From Halanaerobiaceae bacterium (GTDB taxonomy: Bacteria; Bacillota; Halanaerobiia; Halanaerobiales; Halarsenatibacteraceae), in the NCBI GenBank assembly GCA_003553225.1, contig PWDW01000059.1, forward strand, positions 1-64,000: a DNA stretch of 64,000 nt, read 5' to 3'. The translations under genes were made by a program, and so were the position numbers. Numbering within the stretch: the stretch's first letter is position 1; each line of letters starts with the position of its first letter. The notes beneath the pieces were generated by a model. The model was not told where the DNA came from. It did not search any database and saw nothing but the letters and a program-made list of their open reading frames with translations. Positions 26,024 to 35,898 of this stretch are shown here, piece after piece.

Positions 26024-28660
26024 GTGAGTCAGATAAATATTTTTTATCTGGATTTTGATAAAGATATTTTCCAGCAGGTGGTTACAGAACAGCCGGCTCT
26101 GTATGTTGTGGATGATGAACAAACAGCCAATATTAAGCATATCCGCAGCGCATATGAGCAACAAAAGAAACCACTGCAGCCGGGCAGTGATTTTATGACC
26201 CTGAGTCAGCTCAAAGAAGTTCTCTTTCCCGCTGATGAAATTATCCTCAGGGAAGAAAAGCTCTCGGTGGTTCTTTATGAACTGCTCAATGAAAAGGAAA
26301 AAGCCCGGCTGGAAATTGATAGTTATAATGACATAATTGATTTTTCAGCCCGTTTTCAGCGATTTTATAAAGAACTTAATGAGTATAAAATTACCAGTCT
26401 GCCTGACCTGAAAGGCTGGCAAAAAAAGAGGTATGAACTTTTTTCTGAGATAAGAAAAAAGTACAGAACATACCTGGCTGAAAGAGGATATATCGATAAA
26501 AATCTCCTGATTACAGAAGAAAATTTTTCTCCTGATTTTCTCAAGAAATATTCCCACCTGGTGCTGTTCAATATATTTCATTTTACGCCCCGGGAAAAGG
26601 ATATATTAAACCATCTAAAAGAGCATATTGAGGTTGACCTTTATCTGCAGCTGCCGGAAGAGGATTTCCGGGAACAGGATTTAAAGTTTACCGGGTTAAG
26701 TCTCCCCTCAGAACCGGCAGCAGAGATCGGGCTTTATACATCTAAGGATGAGATTGGTCAGCTGGTATCTGGACTGCATATGGCTTCCGGGGGGCCGGCC
26801 GCAATTTTATCTCCCCGGCTTGCGGAGACCGGCTATCAGCATCTTCTCTCAGCGGATATGGTAGAGATGTCCCGGGAGGAAAAATTTACCCACAGTCCTC
26901 TGTATAAGTTCATTGAAAATTTATTTTCACTTCTAAAAAGTGCTCCCCCTTCGAAACGGGTTATTGGTATATCAGAAACCCTTTGTGCTCTGGATTATAG
27001 ATGTTTTCGGGAGTATTTTAAAATCAGCAGCAGCAGCCGCCGGCAGTTATGTGAACTGGCCCGACAAAATTTTCTTTATCTGGATGAAGATTTAATAAAG
27101 AAAAAAGTTCCGGATCTGCAGGTGATTTTAAAGGAGGTAAAAAAACTGCAGAGCATTTCTTCTATGTCGGAGCTGATAGATTACGTGGATTCCCTGCGGC
27201 TGAGCAGACTGGCGTCTGATTATTATGAAAATGATGCAGAACAGTTTTATGATGCTCTGCTGGAGCTTTCGGCCCTGGAGGATATGAAGCTGGTCAGTTC
27301 CTGGAGCAGTTATTACAGCAGAACAGCTGTCGGGCTAATGGAGCGTCTGCTGCAGTATCTTGAGTTCAAAAAGATAAAACCAGGTAGTGGGGAGTATAAG
27401 CCTCAGCTCAGGATGGAGGATTTAAACTCTGCTCCCTATCTCAATCGGGACCGGCTGGTGATAATTAATGCCCGACAGGGCTGGCTTTTCAACCCGGGTG
27501 AGGACAGTTTTCTCTTAACTGAACTTCAGAGGCAGCAGCTGGGGCTGCCTGCTTCAGGTGAACTAAGAGCACAGAAAAGGTATTATTTTTTCCGGCATCT
27601 ACTGGCCTCAAGGAAAGCTGATGTCCTGGCCCTGGAAAATGTTGAAGAAAATCAAAGCCCCGGTTCTTTTGTGGAAGAGCTCAAACTTAAATATAATCTG
27701 GATTATCAGCCGGCTCCTGTGGGCCGCCGTTATTATCCGCAATTTTTTAAAAACATATTTGACAGAGCAGAAAATCAGCAGAGTGAAGAGCAGGCTTATC
27801 CCCTGCTGTTAGGACACCGAAATCAAATTGAAAATGAAAAAGAACTGCCCCTGGAAAAAAATGATTTTTCACCCGGCAGTTTTAATATGAGCTATTATAA
27901 GTATAGAAATCTAACCACCTGTTATTTTAGATTTTTCTGTGAAAATTTGATTAAGCTGCCGGAGGTTCTGGGTGCTATAGAACAGCGAATGAAGCCCCTG
28001 ACTTTTGGCAGCATAGTTCACACCATGGCTGAAAAAATTATGAATGAAGTTGAACCTGATGAACTAAAGATGAACCGAACCCGGATGGTAGAACTGTTCA
28101 CAGAAACAGCAGCAGAATTTGAACTAAAAATTGATCACCGTTTTAAGGCTTATTACAATCAGGTCATCAAAGAAGAGCTTGTAAGCTCTATGGAGGATTT
28201 TTTCTCGGGGCTGAAATCCATTTTTGCTCATCTTTCTTTTATACCTCACAGCCTGGAAGTGGAGTATACTCCTCAAAATGAGAAATCAAAGCCCTTTTAC
28301 AGTTCGGAAGTGGTTGATTTTTATCTGGGGGGCAGAATAGACCTGCTTTTTGCGGGACAAAACAGCAGCCTGCTGGTTGATTTTAAAAGCGGGGGCCTGA
28401 ATGAAGACCAGCTTAATCTTTATGCTCTCCTGGTGGCACAGACCTCTGAGAAGACAGAGAAAATATACAAATATATGTATCAGGTTCTGAACCGCAGATT
28501 TCCCTCTGTCCCCCCGGGCCAGGAAAAAACATTCGCAAAAACACTCTCCGGAGAACTAGAAGATTTTCTGGATGAAGGAGCATTTACCCGAAGTTATAAA
28601 GCATACATCTGTAAAAAATGCCCCTATAAACATATATGCAGGGTGGTGAAAGATATATGA
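26024..28660 (+). CDS. AddB-like PD-(D/E)XK nuclease subunit of a double-strand-break repair complex
   Basis: About 878 residues. The C-terminal nuclease has SYYKYRNLTTCYFRFFC, LTFGSIVHTMAEKI, the catalytic GGRIDLLF then LLVDFKSGG, and CKKCPYKHIC, so four Cys can hold the Fe-S cluster known from AddB. The N-terminal part has only helicase-like folds: the usual GxGKT Walker A is absent (the region reads ALYVVDDEQTA), and the protein is about 250 residues shorter than Bacillus AddB. The start is unclear. GTG 26024 lies inside the perfect GGAGGTGA ribosome site (26020-26027); ATA 26033 or ATT 26039 would be better spaced. Its end overlaps the AddA-like gene (ATGA), so the two subunits are made together. 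Confidence 0.75.
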   Translation: MSQINIFYLDFDKDIFQQVVTEQPALYVVDDEQTANIKHIRSAYEQQKKPLQPGSDFMTLSQLKEVLFPADEIILREEKLSVVLYELLNEKEKARLEIDSYNDIIDFSARFQRFYKELNEYKITSLPDLKGWQKKRYELFSEIRKKYRTYLAERGYIDKNLLITEENFSPDFLKKYSHLVLFNIFHFTPREKDILNHLKEHIEVDLYLQLPEEDFREQDLKFTGLSLPSEPAAEIGLYTSKDEIGQLVSGLHMASGGPAAILSPRLAETGYQHLLSADMVEMSREEKFTHSPLYKFIENLFSLLKSAPPSKRVIGISETLCALDYRCFREYFKISSSSRRQLCELARQNFLYLDEDLIKKKVPDLQVILKEVKKLQSISSMSELIDYVDSLRLSRLASDYYENDAEQFYDALLELSALEDMKLVSSWSSYYSRTAVGLMERLLQYLEFKKIKPGSGEYKPQLRMEDLNSAPYLNRDRLVIINARQGWLFNPGEDSFLLTELQRQQLGLPASGELRAQKRYYFFRHLLASRKADVLALENVEENQSPGSFVEELKLKYNLDYQPAPVGRRYYPQFFKNIFDRAENQQSEEQAYPLLLGHRNQIENEKELPLEKNDFSPGSFNMSYYKYRNLTTCYFRFFCENLIKLPEVLGAIEQRMKPLTFGSIVHTMAEKIMNEVEPDELKMNRTRMVELFTETAAEFELKIDHRFKAYYNQVIKEELVSSMEDFFSGLKSIFAHLSFIPHSLEVEYTPQNEKSKPFYSSEVVDFYLGGRIDLLFAGQNSSLLVDFKSGGLNEDQLNLYALLVAQTSEKTEKIYKYMYQVLNRRFPSVPPGQEKTFAKTLSGELEDFLDEGAFTRSYKAYICKKCPYKHICRVVKDI

Positions 28661-31600
28661 AAAAAGTGCTGAAAGCAAGTGCCGGTACCGGCAAAACCTA
28701 CCGTCTTTCCCTTGAATTTCTGGCAGCTTTACTCTCCGGACAGAATTTTAAAGAGATCTGTATTCTGACTTTTACCCGTAAGGCAACCGCTGAGGCCCGC
28801 CAACGGGTACTGGATCATCTTCAGGAACTGGCCGCAGAGGGCCCTGAATCAGAGGTATGGTCCAGCCTGCAGGAGATTCATCCCGATCTCAGTTATTCAG
28901 AACAGGAAATTCATTCCTGCCGGAAACAGATACTGATGGAAAAAGACGCCCTGCAGATTTATACTATTGACAGTTTTGTAAATCATATTTTCAGGGCGGC
29001 GGTGGCCCCTTATATGGGAGTTTATGATTATTCAATAATTGAAACAGAACAGAATGAAGAGGTATATGAAGAAATTTTTCGTCGGCTTCTGGGCAATAAA
29101 GAATATTTTTTACTGCTGGAGGAGATATTTGAATATCAGGTCCAGAGGGATTTTAACAGTATATTAAATTATATCGAAGACATGCTCGCTGAGCGCTGGA
29201 AGTATCTTTTAATTGAAAAAACAGGCCATAACTCTTCTGACAGCCAGAAATTTATCACCCATCTGGAAGATTGCCTTGGTCTTTTGGAGCGGGCGGCAAA
29301 AATCAGAGGAGAAAAATTAAATAGAGACTGGTTTGTGGCTGATTATAAGGATATTTTGGCCGGTTACCTGCGGCTGAGAGAACAGGAAAGCCAGACGCAA
29401 AAACTGAGAGAACTGGTTAAGAGAAATAAAAAGCAGTTCCTCAAAGAATCCTCATCTTTTTGGAATGGCAATAAACTCAGGGGCAAAAAATATGCCGACA
29501 TTAAGGACAGCCTGGAGGACAGTTATTTCTTTTTTCAAAAAAATCTGGCCCACAATGTATACAGCAGTGAGGTTATTCCTCTTGAGAATAAATTATTTAA
29601 GCTGGCGGATATTGTTTTTGCGGAGTATGATCAGATAAAAAAACAGCAGAGAACTTTTACCCACAGTGATATAAGTAATTATGTTTATAATCATGTTGTT
29701 CGTGGTGATCTGGATCTGCCCGGGGGTGACCTGGATCAATTTCTTCTGGAGATAACCGGTTCCGAGATTAAAACTCTTTTTATTGATGAATTTCAGGATA
29801 CCAGTGTGCTTCAGTGGAAAATACTGGAAAAAATCGCCGGTGGATGGCGGGATTTTATTGCGGTTGGAGATGCCAAACAGTCGATTTATCAATGGCGGGG
29901 TGGGGAAAAAGAGCTTTTTGTAAAACTTCCCCGGCTGATTGACTGCCGGGAAGAAACGATGTCCACCTGTTATCGCAGTGATAAACAGATTCTGGAATTT
30001 GTGAACAAATTTTTTACTAATATAGAAAAAGACTGGAAATATGAACACATATGCCCCCGCCCGGAGGCCGAGCAGGGATATGTGAAAACAATAATGGGTG
30101 GTCAGAGGGGGCATATAAATGAATCAACAAACAGATTTTCCCGTTATGGAAAAGAAAAACAGGAAAAAATCAGACAGCAGAACCGGGATCTTATCTCCGA
30201 TCTGCCCCGGGAGATAGCCCGACAGCTGGAGGAAAGTTTTGACAGCTATCAGGGAACAGCGGTTCTGGCCCGGAAAAACAAAGATCTAAAAGAAATTGCT
30301 AAATACTTAAACCGGAAAAATATTCCCTTTATACTTCATCAGGAGGGTGATCTGCTGGATGGGAAGGCAATACAGCCCCTTTATGAGCTGCTGTCTTTTT
30401 TAGAGCGGGGTGAATATCATGCTCTTTTGAATTTTTTACGCAGTGATCCCCTGCAGCTGCCCCTGGTTGATTTAAAATTCATGCTTAATAATCAGAAATC
30501 TATAGAGCAGCTTTTAGAAGGGGCCTGTCGGGGGGAGATTTCACTCACCGATCAGAATTTATTTTCCGGAAGACAGAAGCTTACAGAAGTTCTGGACTGG
30601 GTGGCCGATCTGGCCTGTTCTGATTTTGATGTACTGGCTCACAGACTTATTGCGGAGAGTGGAGTGCTGGATGTCATTGATGGTGATCAAAGAGAGCTGA
30701 AAAACATTTATAGGTTTTTTTCAGTACTCCGGGAACATGATTCTCTGGCTGATTTTATGGAATTCTGCCGGGAAAACCAGGAATCAGAAAAACTCAGGGA
30801 AGCTTCAGTACAGGGAACAGAGGCAGTTGATCTGCTGACAGTACACAAAGCTAAAGGGCTCTCCTTTCATACCGTTTTGTTTTACTGGACTCCTTCCTCG
30901 CTTAAGGGGGGCGGAAGAGAAGAAAATCTGAAATTCAATATTCTGTTTAGTGATGATTATGAGCACATTGAACAGTATTTACTCTATCCTTCCCGGTATG
31001 ACAGTTTAATGTCCTGGCTGGATTTTCCTTTCTCCCGTAAAGAAGAACAGCAAAAATTATCCGAGGAGATTAACAATGTTTATGTAGCTCTGACCCGGGC
31101 TGTCCATAACCTGCTGGTCTTTATTGAAACTCCGGTTCAGATCAATCCCGGAGAGAAGCAGGCCTGGGAGGGAAAAGAAAGTTATGGTTTTTATGAACCG
31201 GCTCTAATTAAGGCCTGGGATATTGAAAGTTTAACCGAGCTTTACCGCGGTCTGGAGTCCGGGACATTGATTACTCCTGAGAGCAAAACAGAGGCTGAAG
31301 TGCCTGCCACAGAGGATCTGGCATCCTATTTCCAGCCGGCGGCTGACCATAAACAGGATTTTACGGCCCGGCAGAAAAAAGAACAGGAACTTGATCTGGA
31401 CACTGAAGTGGACCGGGTATGGGGCCTGGCCGCCCATTATTTTCTGGAACATATTGAATATGCGTCCGAACGGGAGCTGAAACATGCTTCTCGTTTAACA
31501 GCCGGAAGATTTGGCAATATACTGGGGCCCAAAAGGCTGGCGGAGATTGAACAGAGTATCAGAGATTTTGTTCAGAAACACAGCACCTATTTTGCCGAAC

Positions 31601-31827
31601 ACTGGCGGGTTTTCACCGAATATGAAATAAGGTCCCAAACAGAAGAAACAGAGGACCGGATCCGGATTGATCGTCTGCTGGTAGATGAAGATAACCGGGA
31701 GATTCTTATTCTGGACTTTAAAACAGGGTATACCCAAAAAGAAGAACAGCTGACCAGGTATAAACAGCTGGTACAGCAGGAGGCCGGTCCGGAGTATGAA
31801 GTCAGAACGGAAATATTCCATATTTGA
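28657..31827 (+). CDS. AddA-like UvrD-family helicase/nuclease
   Basis: 1056 residues from the ATG at 28657, which overlaps the upstream stop, with GGTGG before it. Superfamily 1 helicase motifs are in order: Walker A ASAGTGKT (residues 7-14), motif Ia CILTFTRKATAEARQR, Walker B TLFIDEFQDTSVLQW, motif III AVGDAKQSIYQWRGG, motif IV STCYRSD, motif V LLTVHKAKGLSFHTV and motif VI NNVYVALTRAVHNL. The C-terminus carries a RecB-type nuclease with RIDRLLV and ILDFKTGY. With the AddB-like partner it should form an end-resecting helicase-nuclease (AddAB/RecBCD type). It is shorter than Bacillus AddA (about 1230 residues). Confidence 0.88.
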   Translation: MKKVLKASAGTGKTYRLSLEFLAALLSGQNFKEICILTFTRKATAEARQRVLDHLQELAAEGPESEVWSSLQEIHPDLSYSEQEIHSCRKQILMEKDALQIYTIDSFVNHIFRAAVAPYMGVYDYSIIETEQNEEVYEEIFRRLLGNKEYFLLLEEIFEYQVQRDFNSILNYIEDMLAERWKYLLIEKTGHNSSDSQKFITHLEDCLGLLERAAKIRGEKLNRDWFVADYKDILAGYLRLREQESQTQKLRELVKRNKKQFLKESSSFWNGNKLRGKKYADIKDSLEDSYFFFQKNLAHNVYSSEVIPLENKLFKLADIVFAEYDQIKKQQRTFTHSDISNYVYNHVVRGDLDLPGGDLDQFLLEITGSEIKTLFIDEFQDTSVLQWKILEKIAGGWRDFIAVGDAKQSIYQWRGGEKELFVKLPRLIDCREETMSTCYRSDKQILEFVNKFFTNIEKDWKYEHICPRPEAEQGYVKTIMGGQRGHINESTNRFSRYGKEKQEKIRQQNRDLISDLPREIARQLEESFDSYQGTAVLARKNKDLKEIAKYLNRKNIPFILHQEGDLLDGKAIQPLYELLSFLERGEYHALLNFLRSDPLQLPLVDLKFMLNNQKSIEQLLEGACRGEISLTDQNLFSGRQKLTEVLDWVADLACSDFDVLAHRLIAESGVLDVIDGDQRELKNIYRFFSVLREHDSLADFMEFCRENQESEKLREASVQGTEAVDLLTVHKAKGLSFHTVLFYWTPSSLKGGGREENLKFNILFSDDYEHIEQYLLYPSRYDSLMSWLDFPFSRKEEQQKLSEEINNVYVALTRAVHNLLVFIETPVQINPGEKQAWEGKESYGFYEPALIKAWDIESLTELYRGLESGTLITPESKTEAEVPATEDLASYFQPAADHKQDFTARQKKEQELDLDTEVDRVWGLAAHYFLEHIEYASERELKHASRLTAGRFGNILGPKRLAEIEQSIRDFVQKHSTYFAEHWRVFTEYEIRSQTEETEDRIRIDRLLVDEDNREILILDFKTGYTQKEEQLTRYKQLVQQEAGPEYEVRTEIFHI

Positions 31828-32004
31828 TTATGACTCCTGTTTATTTTTAAATATGATTGTTTTAATTAATATGCACCCTGTTTAAGGGAAATAATTTAAT
31901 TTTGAAGCAAAAAGTAATGATGGTTAGCAGCTTAGTCTTAAAAAAGTTGAGTTTTGTTTTTGCCGACAGCAGAATATATCAGGCCGAAAGAGAGGATGAT
32001 GAAA

Positions 32005-32892
32005 ATGGCAGATTACAGACCACCACAGAGTGACAGCCAGGAAAACACAAATCAGACTCCCTCAGAAATAGGGAATATAACCGGCCAACCGGAGGCTTAT
32101 CCCCACTTTCTGCAGGGGGTGCTGATAATTGTTTTATATTTTGTGCTGACCATTTTGCTGGAGCTATTACTGGAAGGACTGACTGCCCTGATTGGTCTTG
32201 AAAATGGTATTACCAACAATTTTATAGTCCAGTTTATCGTTTTCCCGGTGGTTGTTTATTATAGCCTGTTTCGGTATATTGGTTTAAAATCACAGAGAAC
32301 GATTGAACGGGCGGTGGCCAGAATTAAAAATGTAAGGCTGGCTGTTTATTTAAAAGGAGGGCTTTTAATTATCGGAGCCGGAATCCTCTCCTCTGAACTT
32401 GCCTATTTTGTGGATACTTTTCTGGAAACAGATTTGGGGGAGATGTATTTTGAACTAACAGAGCAAATTATGACCGCTCCTTTTTATATAGTAATACTGG
32501 CGGTAGTGGTGTTACCTTCATTTTTTGAAGAAATATTATACCGGGGTATTATCCTGGAAGGTTTTGCTCACAATTATCGACCTTCAACCGCCGTATTTCT
32601 ATCAGCTCTGCTGTTTGGTCTGGTGCATATATTTTTAATCCAGGTTATCAGTGCCTTTATAATCGGGCTCTTTTTGGGCTGGCTTTATTTGAAGTCCGGT
32701 TCTCTGCTGCTGGTCATGTTTGTTCATGGACTCAATAACCTGCTGGCTGTCCTGCAGTATTATTATCTCGATACCACCGGGGAGATAACGGAAATGTTTT
32801 TTTCCCCCTGGTATTTGCTGGCCGGGCTGCTGTTTCTGGGAGTCGGCTGGTACAGTCTGTCGGGTTCCTTTTTTAAGGACAGCAGGGTTTAA
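32005..32892 (+). CDS. CPBP-family intramembrane metalloprotease-like protein
   Basis: About 295 residues from the ATG at 32005, nine bases after AGAGAGG; ATG codons at 31996 and 31999 are alternatives. A polar Gln/Pro-rich N-terminus is followed by about seven membrane helices. Motif 1 is FEEILYRG (Glu-Glu-x3-Arg) near residue 174, motif 2 is FGLVHIF and motif 3 is VMFVHGLNN, the three sites of CPBP/CAAX-type proteases (Rce1 fold). Bacterial members serve in bacteriocin immunity or protein maturation; no substrate is evident here. It stands alone between the AddA-like gene and the DUF2953 gene. Confidence 0.85.
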   Translation: MADYRPPQSDSQENTNQTPSEIGNITGQPEAYPHFLQGVLIIVLYFVLTILLELLLEGLTALIGLENGITNNFIVQFIVFPVVVYYSLFRYIGLKSQRTIERAVARIKNVRLAVYLKGGLLIIGAGILSSELAYFVDTFLETDLGEMYFELTEQIMTAPFYIVILAVVVLPSFFEEILYRGIILEGFAHNYRPSTAVFLSALLFGLVHIFLIQVISAFIIGLFLGWLYLKSGSLLLVMFVHGLNNLLAVLQYYYLDTTGEITEMFFSPWYLLAGLLFLGVGWYSLSGSFFKDSRV

Positions 32893-33026
32893 AAAATTTT
32901 TGGAACAAAAGTAAAACAAAAAGAGGTATTTTTAATTATAAAAAGAATATTATTAAATGAACACTTTTTAAATAGCTATTTTTATATTTTAAAATAATAT
33001 TTAAAGTGGGCTGGAGTGGACTGCCT

Positions 33027-33827
33027 ATGCTGTTTTTTTTGAAAATTATATTTTCATTAATTCTGATTTTGATATTATCGTTTTTGTTCTGGCCGGTGGT
33101 ATATAAAGCTGAGTTCTCACGGGAACAGCACCTAAAATATTCATTTTATATAAACTGGTTGCTTTTCTCAGTCCACATTGTTAAAACAGAGAACTCCCGG
33201 GCTTCTGAATTAAAAATACTGGGCCTTAAAACAGGTGGCTGGCCTAAAAAGAACAAAAAAAAGAGGGAGCTTAAGGTTTTAGAAAATGCTGAATCCCGGA
33301 TTGAAGATTCTAAAACAGTTCAAAAATCAGCAGAAGCTGAGGATAATAAAGAGGTGGATCACGAAGAGACCACAAAAAAGGAAGATGAAAAAACTGATTC
33401 TGACCGTCAAAAGGTGGGGACAGTGGATTCAATAAAAAATATAAAAGCCAAAATAAAGAGGTATCACCGGCTTTTTTCCCGGGCCAATATTGAACATCTG
33501 GCCCGATTTGGGGGCAGGCTTCTTTATTTATTAAAACCTGACTTTATAGAGCTAAATTTTTTGCTGGGCTGTTCTGACCCTTATTATAATGGTCTGCTGC
33601 TGGCAGTCTATTACAGTATTAAAAACAGCTGGAGCACTTTTCCCCTAAATCTTTGTATTAACTGGGAACAGGAGGTGATGGTCGGTTCAGGAAAGATTAA
33701 AGGCAAAATAATACCGGTACAGGTGGTCCGGGTACTGCTGAGTTTTGTCTTCAGCTGCAGGAGTTACCACCTTTTCAAACAGCTTTACCAGTGGAAAAGA
33801 AAGACCAAAAAAGAAGGAGGAGATTGA
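33027..33827 (+). CDS. DUF2953 protein (YtfI-like), membrane-anchored
   Basis: 266 residues from the ATG at 33027 (GGAGTGG upstream); a GTG at 33006 would add seven residues. The N-terminus is one hydrophobic anchor (FFLKIIFSLILILILSFLFW). A long charged linker follows (KKNKKKRELKV, EDNKEVDHEE), and the C-terminal domain has the block LGCSDPYYNGLLLAVYYS typical of DUF2953. In Bacillus the equivalent gene ytfI precedes ytfJ, and here the stop is one base before the gerW/ytfJ start, so the pair is conserved. Function is not established; linkage to a spore protein suggests a role in sporulation or germination. Confidence 0.75.
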   Translation: MLFFLKIIFSLILILILSFLFWPVVYKAEFSREQHLKYSFYINWLLFSVHIVKTENSRASELKILGLKTGGWPKKNKKKRELKVLENAESRIEDSKTVQKSAEAEDNKEVDHEETTKKEDEKTDSDRQKVGTVDSIKNIKAKIKRYHRLFSRANIEHLARFGGRLLYLLKPDFIELNFLLGCSDPYYNGLLLAVYYSIKNSWSTFPLNLCINWEQEVMVGSGKIKGKIIPVQVVRVLLSFVFSCRSYHLFKQLYQWKRKTKKEGGD

Positions 33828-33828
33828 G

Positions 33829-34242
33829 ATGAGTGATGCCCAGAGTTTTATGGAAAACATGTACAGCAAGCTGGATAATTTTTTGAAAACCGAGACGGTG
33901 ATTGGAGAGCCCATTGAAGCCGGGCCGGTAACTTTAATACCCATTATTTCGGCTTCTTTTGGTCTGGGTGGTGGTCTGGGCAGTTCTTCCCAGGCAGATG
34001 AAGGTTCTGGTGGTGGGGTGGGCTGCCGGATTACTCCCACCGCAGTACTGGTTGTCAGAGAGGATGACGTAAAACTGGTTCGATTGACCGGTAAAGGGTC
34101 TCTGGAGACCCTGCTGGAAAATGTACCCGAACTCCTGGAAAAAATACAGGGTCTAAAACAGGGCTCTTCGGGTGAAACCCCGGAAGAAAAAGAACACACT
34201 GAACAGGAATCAGAACAGGAGGAAAAAAAGGAAGAGAAGTAA
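33829..34242 (+). CDS. GerW/YtfJ-family spore protein
   Basis: 137 residues from the ATG at 33829 with AAGGAGG just before it. The family block reads VIGEPIEAGPVTLIPIISASFGLGGG, then a glycine/serine-rich SSSQADEGSGGGVGCR, then ITPTAVLVV. YtfJ/GerW is a spore-core protein needed for normal germination in Bacillus. The C-terminus is extended with a Glu/Lys-rich tail. Its presence implies the organism or a recent ancestor forms spores, though ytfJ homologues also persist in some asporogenic lineages. It ends before a strong terminator at 34328. Confidence 0.88.
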   Translation: MSDAQSFMENMYSKLDNFLKTETVIGEPIEAGPVTLIPIISASFGLGGGLGSSSQADEGSGGGVGCRITPTAVLVVREDDVKLVRLTGKGSLETLLENVPELLEKIQGLKQGSSGETPEEKEHTEQESEQEEKKEEK

Positions 34243-34327
34243 GAATATCGGAATAAAAAACCTGAAACAATCTTTTGTTTAAAAAAATTCAGGCTTATCT
34301 TTTGCTCTGCAATTCCCGTAAGAGCTG

Positions 34328-34360
34328 ACTTCCCGGTTTATTTTTGCCGGGAAGTTTTTA
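34328..34360 (+). terminator. Rho-independent terminator after gerW
   Basis: ACTTCCCGG (34328-34336) pairs with CCGGGAAGT (34347-34355) and is followed by TTTTTA. A weaker hairpin (CCTGAA 34261-34266 with TTCAGG 34288-34293) precedes it. Confidence 0.85.
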
Positions 34361-34361
34361 T

Positions 34362-34390
34362 TTGTCATCAACTACATAAAATGTTATACT
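34362..34390 (+). promoter_or_regulatory. Strong promoter for the glutamate-cysteine ligase operon
   Basis: TTGTCA (34362-34367), a 17-base spacer and TATACT (34385-34390). It leaves a leader of nearly 200 bases before the start at 34588, with no gene in it. A short near-palindrome CTCAAATTGAG lies at 34421-34431 in the leader. Confidence 0.65.
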
Positions 34391-34507
34391 GCAGAAAATA
34401 TATATGATAACTTTCCCCTGCTCAAATTGAGAGAAAAATTTCGGAAAAATAGAGCATGAAATTTATTCCCTGCTGGATTTAGATAAAGAGTCTCTTTTTA
34501 TTTTAAA

Positions 34508-34536
34508 TTTATATTGGCTGTAAAATATGTTACACT
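34508..34536 (+). promoter_or_regulatory. Possible second promoter close to the ligase gene
   Basis: TTTATA (34508-34513), a 17-base spacer and TACACT (34531-34536). If used, transcription begins near 34543, which excludes the ATG at 34537 and supports the start at 34588. Confidence 0.4.
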
Positions 34537-34587
34537 ATGGATATACACGATATACTAAATATTACACAGGAAGGAAAATTTGACATT

Positions 34588-35898
34588 ATGTATGAAAAAC
34601 AAATAGAGGTTTTGATTAATTATTTTAGGAATGAGGAAAAAAAACCCGAGGATTATCTGCTGGGTATCGAGATTGAACATTTTTTGATCCATCAGCATAA
34701 CCTGACCGCTGTATCCTATTTTGAAGACAGGGGTATTGAAAATATTCTGGAAGCTCTGCAGCAGAAAGGCTGGACTGCAGAAAAAGAAGAGGGGCATATT
34801 CTGAGTCTGCATAAAAAAGAAATGGATATTACTCTGGAGCCCGGTGGTCAGCTGGAAATTAGTATTGCCCCCCAAAAAAAAGTCTCCCGGGTCGACAATA
34901 TTTATCAATCTTTTCTAAAAGATTTACTGCCTCTGCTGGAAGAAAGGGAGATATATCTTGTCAATCTGGGATACCAGCCGGTTAGTTTGATCGAAGAGAT
35001 CCCCCTGCTTCCCAAAAAAAGATATGATTTTATGTATGACTATTTTAAAAAACAGGGCAAATATGCCCATAATATGATGAAGGGCACCGCGGCAGTACAT
35101 GTCTGTTATGATTTTTCTTCTGAAAGGGATTTTATCAAAAAAAGCAGGGTGGCCAGCTTTCTGGTTCCGATTATATATGCGGTTCTGGATAATACCCCCT
35201 TTTTTGAAGGTGAAATAAATACCACTCCGGCAATCAGGGCTCTGGTCTGGTCTAATTGTGATGATTCGCGCAGTGGTTTACTGCCCGATGTTTTTAAGGA
35301 CAGCTATAGTTATCGGAGATATGCAGAATACATATTAAATACCTCACCTGTGGTCTGGAAACAAAGCGGAGAGCTGAAGTATATTAGTGACCGGCCGATC
35401 CGGGATTTGATGGATCCCGAAAAAATCACCCGGGAAGAGTTAGAATATATACTGACCATGGTGTTCCCGGAGATCAGAATTAAAAATTGTGTGGAGATCA
35501 GGGCGGCTGATTCCCTGCCTTATCCTTATAATATCGGTTATCTGGCCCTGCTGCAGGGTCTGGTTTATGATTCTGAAAATCTGGACAGACTTTATGATAC
35601 TGTCCTGCAGTACGACCCCCGGGAAGTACTGCAGCTGAGGGAGAGTATACTGAAGCAGGGCCTGGCGGCCAGAATAGCTGGACAAAATATCAGAGATTAT
35701 TTTCTCCAGCTGGTCGATTATGCTCTGCACAGTGTGCCCCGGGACAGCCGGGATTATGTACAAAAGCTGAAGAAGATGTTTACCGGAGGGGCCAACCCCC
35801 GGCAGCGGACTTTGAGTAATTTAAATGAGAACCGAAAAAAAGCTCTGGACTGGTGTTTGGTCAATGGAGAACAGGGGAGGGCTCAATTTGACTTCTGA
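34588..35898 (+). CDS. Glutamate-cysteine ligase-like enzyme (GCS2 family)
   Basis: 436 residues from the ATG at 34588; an in-frame ATG at 34537 is possible but sits on a promoter-like sequence. GCS2-type enzymes join glutamate and cysteine with ATP, the first step of glutathione synthesis. Seen blocks are LGIEIEHFLI (the metal/ATP Glu residues), EPGGQLEIS, MMKGTAAVHVCYD, ALVWSNCDDSRSG and IEIRAAD-like CVEIRAADSLP. Amide-forming relatives (EgtA, YbdK-like) are alternatives. The next gene, an ATP-grasp ligase, overlaps it by 11 bases, so the two should work in sequence on a gamma-glutamyl product. No classical bifunctional GshF or GshB is present. Confidence 0.8.
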   Translation: MYEKQIEVLINYFRNEEKKPEDYLLGIEIEHFLIHQHNLTAVSYFEDRGIENILEALQQKGWTAEKEEGHILSLHKKEMDITLEPGGQLEISIAPQKKVSRVDNIYQSFLKDLLPLLEEREIYLVNLGYQPVSLIEEIPLLPKKRYDFMYDYFKKQGKYAHNMMKGTAAVHVCYDFSSERDFIKKSRVASFLVPIIYAVLDNTPFFEGEINTTPAIRALVWSNCDDSRSGLLPDVFKDSYSYRRYAEYILNTSPVVWKQSGELKYISDRPIRDLMDPEKITREELEYILTMVFPEIRIKNCVEIRAADSLPYPYNIGYLALLQGLVYDSENLDRLYDTVLQYDPREVLQLRESILKQGLAARIAGQNIRDYFLQLVDYALHSVPRDSRDYVQKLKKMFTGGANPRQRTLSNLNENRKKALDWCLVNGEQGRAQFDF

